Part shown: in pieces, positions 1-6,601 of the stretch
Numbering within the stretch: position 1 is the stretch's first letter
Layout of the letters: every line of letters starts with the position of its first letter
From: Desulfobacterales bacterium
Lineage (GTDB): Bacteria; Desulfobacterota; Desulfobacteria; Desulfobacterales; Desulfobacteraceae
DNA: 10,114 nt
Direction of reading: 5' to 3'
Assembly (NCBI GenBank): GCA_022361095.1
Contig: JAKSBO010000681.1
Coordinates: 1 to 10,114 of the forward strand
The notes under the pieces: generated by a model
The model's input: the letters and a program-made list of their open reading frames with translations, nothing else
What the model was told of the DNA's origin: nothing
The model's database searches: none
Translations under genes and position numbers: made by a program

Positions 1-1379
1 CCCAAAAGCTTGGCGGCCTGGCTCTGGTTATGATCGGTACGTTCCAGGGCCTGGTCAATGGCATATTGGGTCAGCGCAGCCAGGGTGGGAAAACCGCCCA
101 TTAAATCTTCAAGAGCGGTGTCACGGTTAGGGGTAATATCGGCTGCTGTGGCATCAGAGGGGGGTGAGACATCAGCCAGCCGGTCCAGGATCGTGTCAAC
201 ACGAAGGCTTGTGCCGGTGCTTTGCGCCACGGCATCATAAATATAAGTTTTCAATTCCCGGATATTGCCCGGGAAATTATGGGCTGCCAAAACAGCCGAA
301 AACTGCTGCCCGGTATCAACAACGGCCTTGCCCATGGCTTTGGCTGCCAGATCCCTGAGATAAGCTGCGATCAAAGGGATATCCTCTTTGCGCTCCCGCA
401 ACGGCGGTACCTCGATCAGGTGGGTGGAAAGCCTGAAGAACAGATCGGATCTGAACCTGGCCCGGTCTACAGCCGCAAGCGCGTTACGGGATTTATTGGT
501 TGCAGATATGATCCGGGCCCGGCAGGTCCGGGGCTTGTCTGAGCCCAGCGGGTAAAAGATCCCTTCCTGGATCAACCGCAACAGTTTTACCTGGGATGCG
601 GCGGAAAGGTCCCCGATCTCATCCAAAAACAGGGAACCGCCCGCAGCCTTTTCCACCAGCCCCTCCCGGTGTTTATCCGCCCCGGTGTAAGCGCCTTTAT
701 TGTGGCCGAAAAGCGTGTCTGAAAACAGATTATCATCAAGCCCGGCCACATCCACCGGAACAAATGGGCCGGCAAGTCCGGACACGTCATGGATGGCGCG
801 GGAGATCAGCTCCTTGCCGGTACCGGTCTCGCCAAGGATTAAAATAGGCTCCCGGCTGCTGGAGATGGACTCGATATACTGAAAAAGGCCTATCATCCTG
901 GGATTCTCGGTGATGATGTGCTGGAAATGTTCCGGATATTTAAGATTCCGGTTAAAAGAGACCCCTTTCAGGGTAAACACCTCATTGCGTAAAGCACAGA
1001 TTTCCAGGGCATTTCTCAATGCCGAGGCAAAGGTGTTCATGTTGATGGGCTTGACCAGGTAGTCATGGGCCCCTTGCTTCAAACACGCAACAGCACTTTC
1101 AATCTCGGAATTGGCCGTAATAATAACCACGGGAATGTGGGGATGGGTCACCCGGAGCTCTTTTAATACCTCAAAGCCCGATTTATGAGGCATATTCAGA
1201 TCAAGAAAAAGCACACACACACCAAGGTCGGCCATCACACCGGGCAGGCGGCGGCTGTCCCGGACCTGAATCACCTGGTTGACGCCCATGGAGGTCAGCA
1301 GAAAACCATACGCATCAAGTTCTGATGCTTCATCATCCACCAGAACCACCGGAACCTTTGAATGGCTGAAATTAATCAT
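1..1379 (-). CDS. sigma-54-dependent response regulator (NtrC family), C-terminus cut by window edge
   Basis: An NtrC-type response regulator; 459 complete codons are visible before the window ends. The receiver domain is residues 9-125, with acidic pocket D15/D16, phospho-acceptor D60 (LFLDLNMP), T88 and K110. The AAA+ sigma-54 interaction domain (about 155-385) has Walker A GETGTGKE at 183-190, Walker B LFLDEIGD near 250-257 and an arginine-finger stretch FRSDLFFRL at 309-317. The sigma-54 contact loop reads GAYTGA (229-234) instead of the usual GAFTGA. A Fis-type helix-turn-helix begins at about 440 (ALERTDHNQSQAAKLLG) and is cut by the edge; probably only a couple of dozen residues are missing. 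The ATG at 1379 overlaps the end of the kinase gene by 8 nt, so the two are probably translationally coupled and form a cognate pair. Its target promoters cannot be read from this window. Confidence 0.95.
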   Translation of the reverse strand, partial: MINFSHSKVPVVLVDDEASELDAYGFLLTSMGVNQVIQVRDSRRLPGVMADLGVCVLFLDLNMPHKSGFEVLKELRVTHPHIPVVIITANSEIESAVACLKQGAHDYLVKPINMNTFASALRNALEICALRNEVFTLKGVSFNRNLKYPEHFQHIITENPRMIGLFQYIESISSSREPILILGETGTGKELISRAIHDVSGLAGPFVPVDVAGLDDNLFSDTLFGHNKGAYTGADKHREGLVEKAAGGSLFLDEIGDLSAASQVKLLRLIQEGIFYPLGSDKPRTCRARIISATNKSRNALAAVDRARFRSDLFFRLSTHLIEVPPLRERKEDIPLIAAYLRDLAAKAMGKAVVDTGQQFSAVLAAHNFPGNIRELKTYIYDAVAQSTGTSLRVDTILDRLADVSPPSDATAADITPNRDTALEDLMGGFPTLAALTQYAIDQALERTDHNQSQAAKLL

Positions 1380-3492
1380 GAGTCTCTTTGTTGTCCTTTT
1401 GGGTCTTGCCGTCACGGGCCAGGGGCAGGCAGATCCGGAACATAACACCCGTGTAGCGGTTTTCTACATGTATACGGCCTTTCATCTCCTTTTCCACAAT
1501 CATCTTGGCCATGTATAAACCGATGCCGGTGCCAGTGGCCGTACCCTTGGTGGTAAAATAGGGGGTAAATATTTTTTCCATCAAGTGAGAGGGAATCCCG
1601 CAGCCCGTATCTTTAATCTCCAGACAGATCTCATCATAGTTTTTAAAAACAGCCAGGTTGATCAGTTTATGAACCGTTCTATCCGGAGAGCCGGCCTGGC
1701 GTTCGCTTATGGCATCCTTTGCATTGGAGATAATGTTGACCAAAACATGCACAAATTCATTTTTATATCCCAGGATGGGCATGGGATACTTTGCATCGTC
1801 CAGCTCGATATCCAGGGTGATATTGTTTTGCCGCAACTGGGGTTTTACCAGCTTGATGGCACTATCTACGGCATCCATGATTTCAAAGGTGTGTTTATTT
1901 TTGGACGGCCTGAAATATTCCCTGAAATCGTTGATGGTCCTGGACATAAACTGAATCTGTGCATCGGACTCCCGGACCAGTTTTTCAATGAACGGTGCGG
2001 AAATCATCTGATTATAAAAGGCCGGGGTCAATGAGGCAATATACGAGGAGAGGGCATTGAGCGGCTGGCGCCACTGGTGGGCAATGGCGGACATCATTTC
2101 GCCCATGGCAGCCATTTTCTGGGCCTGGCGCAGGTTCTGCTCGGCATTCACCCGTTTTGAAATATCCCAGATACTGTACACTTTGACCATCTCCCGGTCC
2201 AGTGTCAATGTGGAGATCCCGATTTCAGCCGGGAACTCGGAACCATCGGCCCGGCTGAATGTCCATTTAAACACATCGGCGCCGCCATGGGCGTGGGACT
2301 GCTCAAGCTGGGTCAATTTGAGTTTTGTGGCCATGCCGTCCATCTGGGTGCCCGGGGAGAGATCCAGCATGGTCCGGCCGATGATGTCATCTTCGGCAAG
2401 CTCAAACATATCCAAGGCCTTTTGATTACATTCGATATAGGCCCCGTTTTTTGTGAGCATAATGGCATTGGTCGCCGTGTTGAAAAGGGTCCGGTACCGG
2501 GTCTCAACCTCTTTTCTGCGGATAATTTCCCCGCGAAGGTCTTCATCTTTTCCGGAAACGATGGCCTCAAACCTGTTTTTGGAGATAAACAGAATCAAGG
2601 CAGACCCACCCACGGTAATAAAAAACAGCAGCGCCAGAATACCCAGAATTTTCAGGACCATGGCCATGGCAAACAGCATGTCCGTATTTTTGGCCAGGGC
2701 CATGGCCTCTTCCTGATCCACGTTGGTACAAAGGTACCAGCCTGTGTCCGTAAGTTTGTGAAAGCTGAGCATCCGGTCCCGGTAGGAAAAAGAGCCCGAA
2801 TCCTGTCCGGGGAAGAATGAACCGAAGGTTGAAAGGGCCGGATCGGATTCCTGGATTTTGGTGGTCATCATCAGGCTTTTATTCTGGTGAACCAGTATGG
2901 TGCCCTGGCTGTCGATGATAAAGGCGGACCCGTATCTTCCGATACGCAGATCCATGACCGACGCCTGCAGGGTATCAAGGATGATATTGGCACTTAAAAC
3001 ACCGACGACCTGGTTGTCGTGGACCAGGGGCACCACAACAGCAATGACCATCGTCCAAAAGCCTTGATCCATAAAGGGCCGGGTTAAGGTCAATTTTTGT
3101 TCTTCCATGCCCCGCCTGTACCAGGGCCGGGTCCGGGGATCATAATCCCTTGAGGCATACCAGTCGGCCCCATCAATCATGGTGCCGTTGTAAAGTCCCA
3201 GATAAACATCGGAAAAATCGCCGGATTCCATGGTCATTTTCAAAATAGGCCTTGGATCCTGCCCCTGGGTCAAATAGAGATCTTCCAGGGTGTGCGCCAA
3301 CGCATCGACAAGCTTAAACCGGTGGTCCAGCCACAGATTCACCATCTTGGCGGCCTCTTTGGTCAAGGCCTGCTGATGATTTTCCACCGTCCGGCGGCTG
3401 ATGGACTGGGTATACGTATATGTAATCCCCGCCAGAACAAGCACAATCGCCACCAATACGGACACAAGCATTATGTTTATTTTCAGCGTCAT
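1372..3492 (-). CDS. membrane-bound sensor histidine kinase with dCache and PAS domains
   Basis: Numbering is from the ATG at 3492 (706 aa). Residues 6-23 form a first membrane helix and about 273-303 a second. The periplasmic part between them resembles a double Cache (dCache_1) sensor, with a DPRTRPWY core. The linker leads to a PAS domain (328-448). The kinase core follows: H-box AHQWRQPLN (phospho-acceptor H472), N-box NIISNAKDAI (N590), G1 DTGCGIP (D628), F-box IFTPYFTTK and G2 GTGIGLYMAK. In the sensor, Y117, R122, W124 and Y125 match the spacing of the amino-acid-binding dCache motif described for PctA-like chemoreceptors, but the last two positions are F140 and N169 instead of Tyr and Asp. 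It should phosphorylate the regulator encoded by the overlapping next gene. The start is uncertain: the frame extends to a TTG at 3576, only 4 nt after gabD, but that TTG lacks a ribosome site. The ATG has a weak GGGAA upstream and gives the usual short tail before the first helix. Confidence 0.93.
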   Translation of the reverse strand: MTLKINIMLVSVLVAIVLVLAGITYTYTQSISRRTVENHQQALTKEAAKMVNLWLDHRFKLVDALAHTLEDLYLTQGQDPRPILKMTMESGDFSDVYLGLYNGTMIDGADWYASRDYDPRTRPWYRRGMEEQKLTLTRPFMDQGFWTMVIAVVVPLVHDNQVVGVLSANIILDTLQASVMDLRIGRYGSAFIIDSQGTILVHQNKSLMMTTKIQESDPALSTFGSFFPGQDSGSFSYRDRMLSFHKLTDTGWYLCTNVDQEEAMALAKNTDMLFAMAMVLKILGILALLFFITVGGSALILFISKNRFEAIVSGKDEDLRGEIIRRKEVETRYRTLFNTATNAIMLTKNGAYIECNQKALDMFELAEDDIIGRTMLDLSPGTQMDGMATKLKLTQLEQSHAHGGADVFKWTFSRADGSEFPAEIGISTLTLDREMVKVYSIWDISKRVNAEQNLRQAQKMAAMGEMMSAIAHQWRQPLNALSSYIASLTPAFYNQMISAPFIEKLVRESDAQIQFMSRTINDFREYFRPSKNKHTFEIMDAVDSAIKLVKPQLRQNNITLDIELDDAKYPMPILGYKNEFVHVLVNIISNAKDAISERQAGSPDRTVHKLINLAVFKNYDEICLEIKDTGCGIPSHLMEKIFTPYFTTKGTATGTGIGLYMAKMIVEKEMKGRIHVENRYTGVMFRICLPLARDGKTQKDNKETHD

Positions 3493-3580
3493 GAGGCGAC
3501 TATTCCCGAATTTATCTTTTTGGGTTTGATCATATTTGGGGCCATACCAATTTGCTGTGGGCGATTCTTCGTTCAAACGT

Positions 3581-5032
3581 TTATATGGACATACACATGT
3601 ATTTGATTTCCAGGTAGTCGTCCAGGCCGTATTTCGAGCCTTCCCGGCCGTTACCCGACTCTTTTACACCGCCAAAGGGGGCCACCGGGTTGGAAATAAG
3701 ACCGGTATTAATACCCACCAGGCCATATTCCAGTTTTTCGCCGACACGCCAGGTCCGGCCCAGATCTTTGGTATAAAAATAGGCAGCCAGACCAAACTCC
3801 GTATCATTGGCTTTGCGGACCACTTCTTCTTCCGTATCAAACTTGAAAACCGGGGCCAGGGGCCCAAAGGTCTCGGCTTTGGCCACCTGCATATCATCGG
3901 TGGCATCCGCAACAATGGTCGGCTCAAAAAAACTGCTGCCAAGGGCGTGGCGCGCGCCGCCGGTCAGGATTTTTCCGCCTTTGCCGACGGCATCCCGGAT
4001 GTGGCGTTCCACGGTTTCCACGGCCCCCATATCAATGAGCGGCCCCTGCTGAACCCCGGCATCAAATCCATTGCCGACCTTAAGGCCTTCCACGGCCGTT
4101 GTCAGTTTCCGGCAAAATTCATCATACACACCGGCCTGGACATATATCCGGTTGGTGCACACACAGGTCTGGCCTGAATTGCGGTATTTGGACTGCATGG
4201 TCCCTTCCACGGCCGCATCAATATCAGCATCATCAAACACAATAAACGGTGCGTTTCCGCCCAGTTCCATGGAGAGCCGCTTCATGGTGCCTGCGCAGTC
4301 CCCCATCAACTTTTTACCGATTTCGGTGGAGCCGGTAAAGGTCAGTTTACGAACAATGGGGTTGGACGTAAGTTCCCCGCCAATGGCGGAAGATGAGCCG
4401 GTCACCACATTAAAGACCCCTTTGGGGACGCCTGCCTGTTGTCCGAGCTTGGCAATGGCCAGTGCGGAAAACGGGGTGGCGGTTGCCGGTTTTACCACCA
4501 TGGTGCAACCGGCGGCCAAGGCTGCGCCCGCCTTTCTGGTAATCATGGCACTGGGAAAATTCCACGGGGTAATGGCGGCCACCACCCCCACAGGCTGTTT
4601 GATTACCACCAGGCGCTGGGAGTCTACAGTCTGGGGGATCACATCCCCGTAAACCCGTTTGGCCTCTTCGGCAAACCATTCAAAAAATCCGGCGGCATAA
4701 GAGATCTCGCCTTTGGATTCGGCCAGGGGCTTGCCCTGTTCCGCGGTCATGATCGCGGCTAAATCTTCCTGGTTTTCCATTAGCAGGTCGTGCCATTTCC
4801 TCAGGACGGCCGAACGTTCGCCGGCCGTTTTGGAACGCCAGCCATCCAGGCTTTCATTGGCCGCGTCAACGGCGCGTTGTGTTTCACCGGCCCCGCAAAA
4901 AGGAACCGTTCCGAGCACCTCGCCCGTGGCAGGATCGGCCACCTCAACGGTTTTACCGCTGTCTGCGTTAACCCACTCATCCTGAATAAAACAACGGGAG
5001 CACAGGAGATCCGCATTCTTTAACTTTAGCAT
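3581..5032 (-). CDS. gabD: NAD(P)+-dependent succinate-semialdehyde dehydrogenase
   Basis: A 483-residue aldehyde dehydrogenase that resembles E. coli GabD along its whole length (recalled by eye, not aligned), including the shared C-terminal YLEIKYMC. It would oxidise succinate semialdehyde, the product of the preceding aminotransferase, to succinate in the cytoplasm. Visible catalytic elements are N158 in TPWNFP, K181 in the cofactor-binding KPAT stretch, general base E256 in ELGGN, and nucleophile C290 in GQTCVC. C292 could form the redox disulfide known in some SSADH enzymes. E. coli GabD has Ser where this protein has T184, in the stretch that contacts the NADP 2'-phosphate, so cofactor preference is open. 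The ATG at 5032 has a strong AGGGAG ribosome site 4 nt upstream and lies 13 nt after gabT, so the two are co-transcribed. A glutarate-semialdehyde dehydrogenase (DavD) role cannot be excluded, because the families overlap. Confidence 0.93.
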   Translation of the reverse strand: MLKLKNADLLCSRCFIQDEWVNADSGKTVEVADPATGEVLGTVPFCGAGETQRAVDAANESLDGWRSKTAGERSAVLRKWHDLLMENQEDLAAIMTAEQGKPLAESKGEISYAAGFFEWFAEEAKRVYGDVIPQTVDSQRLVVIKQPVGVVAAITPWNFPSAMITRKAGAALAAGCTMVVKPATATPFSALAIAKLGQQAGVPKGVFNVVTGSSSAIGGELTSNPIVRKLTFTGSTEIGKKLMGDCAGTMKRLSMELGGNAPFIVFDDADIDAAVEGTMQSKYRNSGQTCVCTNRIYVQAGVYDEFCRKLTTAVEGLKVGNGFDAGVQQGPLIDMGAVETVERHIRDAVGKGGKILTGGARHALGSSFFEPTIVADATDDMQVAKAETFGPLAPVFKFDTEEEVVRKANDTEFGLAAYFYTKDLGRTWRVGEKLEYGLVGINTGLISNPVAPFGGVKESGNGREGSKYGLDDYLEIKYMCMSI

Positions 5033-5045
5033 GTAACTCCCTTTG

Positions 5046-6290
5046 TTAGCCGGCCACAGCCGCTAACCCCGCTTCCATGATCTCCAGACCTTTTTGCAAC
5101 TGGTCATCTTTAATAACCAGGGGCATCAACACCCGGACGACATTGCCTTCAATGCCGCACACCAGGGAGATCAAACCGTTGTCAAAACAATAGGCTGACA
5201 GCTTTTTGGCCGTATCCGGATCAGGGGTGCCGTCGGCATGGACGATGGTGTAGCCGCGCATGGCGCCAATGCCCCTGATTTCACCCACATGATCAAATTT
5301 TTCGACCCAGGCGCCAAACGTCTCACCAAGCTTTTCGCCGATGGCCTGGGCCTTTTCCAGAAGATTTTCCTCTTCAAAAATATCCAGCACTGCATGGGCT
5401 GCGGCACAGGCCACGGGGTTGGCGCCGTACGTACCGCCCAAACCGCCGGGATGTACGGAATCCATAATCTCTTTTCTGCCCACCACTGCGCTTAAAGGCA
5501 TACCTGCAGCAATACTTTTGGCAACGGTCATCAAATCCGGTTCCACGCCAAAATGTTCAACGGCAAACATCTTACCGGACCGGCCTACACCCGACTGAAT
5601 TTCATCGGCAACAAAAACAATACCGTGGTCTTTACAGAACTGCGCCACTTTGGGCAAAAAGTCCGCAGGCGGTGCGATAAATCCGCCCTCGCCCTGGATG
5701 GGCTCAATAACCACCGCTGCGGTATTTTCAGGGCTAATCCCGGTAATAAAAAATTTGGTAAATGCCTCAAAATCACCAAAGGGCGCCCGGTACACTTCAG
5801 GGGCCAGCGGTCCGAACCCGCATTTATAAGGTTTAACTTTGGCGGTCATGGCCATGGTGAGGTAGGTACGGCCATGATAGGAGCCGTCAAACACCACAAC
5901 GCCCTGGCGTTTGGTATAATAGCGGGCAATCTTTACAGCGTTTTCCACGGCTTCGGCACCGGAGTTAACGAAAAGGGCTTTTTTATCAAAGATACCCGGT
6001 GCGATCTTGCACAGGCGATCGGCCAGGCGCACGGCAATATCATAGGGATTCACCATAAAACAGGTGTGGGTGAATTTCCCGGCCTGGTCTTTGATGGCCG
6101 CCACCACCTTGGGGTGGCTGTGTCCCACGTTCATCACGGCAATGCCGCCTGCAAAGTCAATATACTCTTTGCCTTGGACATCTGTGAGCATGGCCCCTTT
6201 GGCCGAATCAACATAACAAGTGGTACCGGAGGCGTGTCCGTTTGGAATCACCTGGTTTCTTAGGGTCTGAATGTCATCAATAGAAGTCAT
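5046..6290 (-). CDS. gabT: 4-aminobutyrate aminotransferase (class III, PLP-dependent)
   Basis: A 414-residue class III aminotransferase, full length for the family. It would transfer the amino group of GABA to 2-oxoglutarate, giving succinate semialdehyde and glutamate, as the first step of GABA breakdown in the cytoplasm. Visible signatures: the phosphate-binding NSGAEAVENA region (109-118), D229 in ADEIQSGVGR (pyridine-nitrogen contact), and the Schiff-base lysine K258 in TVAKS. I50, E201 and R386 fall at the positions that shape the GABA pocket in E. coli GabT (I50, E211, R398). The ATG at 6290 is preceded by AAAGGA at normal spacing. It is the first gene of the block and lies about 44 nt downstream of the predicted sigma-54 transcription start. 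5-aminovalerate aminotransferase (DavT) is a close alternative that sequence alone does not separate. Confidence 0.93.
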   Translation of the reverse strand: MTSIDDIQTLRNQVIPNGHASGTTCYVDSAKGAMLTDVQGKEYIDFAGGIAVMNVGHSHPKVVAAIKDQAGKFTHTCFMVNPYDIAVRLADRLCKIAPGIFDKKALFVNSGAEAVENAVKIARYYTKRQGVVVFDGSYHGRTYLTMAMTAKVKPYKCGFGPLAPEVYRAPFGDFEAFTKFFITGISPENTAAVVIEPIQGEGGFIAPPADFLPKVAQFCKDHGIVFVADEIQSGVGRSGKMFAVEHFGVEPDLMTVAKSIAAGMPLSAVVGRKEIMDSVHPGGLGGTYGANPVACAAAHAVLDIFEEENLLEKAQAIGEKLGETFGAWVEKFDHVGEIRGIGAMRGYTIVHADGTPDPDTAKKLSAYCFDNGLISLVCGIEGNVVRVLMPLVIKDDQLQKGLEIMEAGLAAVAG

Positions 6291-6343
6291 CTTTTATCCT
6301 TTCTGACTTTTTGTCGGGTTGTGCATAAAATATGAAAGAGACA

Positions 6344-6362
6344 TAGCAGGATTCGTGCCGAC
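6344..6362 (-). promoter_or_regulatory. sigma-54 (-24/-12) promoter for gabT
   Basis: Read on the minus strand the site is GTCGGCACGAATCCTGCTA. It matches the sigma-54 consensus at 12 of 14 specified positions, including the invariant GG (6359-6358) and GC (6347-6346) separated by exactly 10 nt. Transcription would start near 6334, leaving a leader of about 44 nt before the gabT ATG. A run of seven G residues (plus-strand C at 6368-6374) sits just upstream of the -24 element. Presence of a sigma-54 activator gene immediately upstream supports the call. Confidence 0.8.
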
Positions 6363-6377
6363 CCAATCCCCCCCATT

Positions 6378-6409
6378 AAAAGCCTTTAAATTCAAGAATC
6401 TTAGGCTTT
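6378..6409 (-). terminator. weak hairpin, possible terminator between the activator gene and the gabT promoter
   Basis: The 7-bp arms AAAGCCT (6409-6403) and AGGCTTT (6385-6379) face each other on the minus strand and are followed by TTTTAA. The loop is long and the T-run short, so this would be a modest terminator. Its place, after the activator gene and just before the -24 element, would separate the two transcription units. The plus strand can form a similar stem with a T-run, so direction is uncertain. Confidence 0.3.
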
Positions 6410-6443
6410 GGGCTTTTTAACCGAGATATATTCAAAAAGATTT

Positions 6444-6586
6444 GATTCGATTTCAATTCAACACAAATAGTTAACCATTTGAATTTATAGCATTTCATTA
6501 AAGAGTCGATTTTAAATCAATTATACATACGATAACATATTGTAATAACAGAATATTAAAACCAGACCGAGTCGATATCAAATCAA
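6444..6586. promoter_or_regulatory. three 18-bp dyad repeats, candidate upstream activator sites
   Basis: Three copies of GAKTCGATWTYAAWTCAA lie at 6444-6461, 6503-6520 and 6569-6586, all in the same orientation; any pair differs at about 3 of 18 positions. Each contains the dyad GATTT-N-AAATC, which is perfect in the middle copy (6508-6518). The spacing between copies is 59 and 66 bp. Centres lie at about -118, -177 and -243 relative to the predicted gabT start, which is normal for sites bound by sigma-54 activators. A near match to the IHF consensus (minus strand, 6447-6435, one mismatch) overlaps the nearest copy and could help DNA looping. The rest of this AT-rich 6420-6600 stretch shows no gene. 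Confidence 0.6.
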
Positions 6587-6601
6587 ATTTACGAACGAGG
6601 A

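Noticed and set aside
1585..2820. Plus-strand open frames opposite the histidine kinase and dehydrogenase genes
   Set aside because: They are antisense to strongly recognisable minus-strand genes and show no family motifs of their own.
3493..3580. TTG start at 3576 for the histidine kinase, and a possible sigma-54 site (TTGGTATGGCCCC) in the same stretch
   Set aside because: The TTG has no ribosome site and the extra 28 codons have lower third-position GC than the rest of the gene. The putative promoter lacks the GC of the -12 element at the right spacing.
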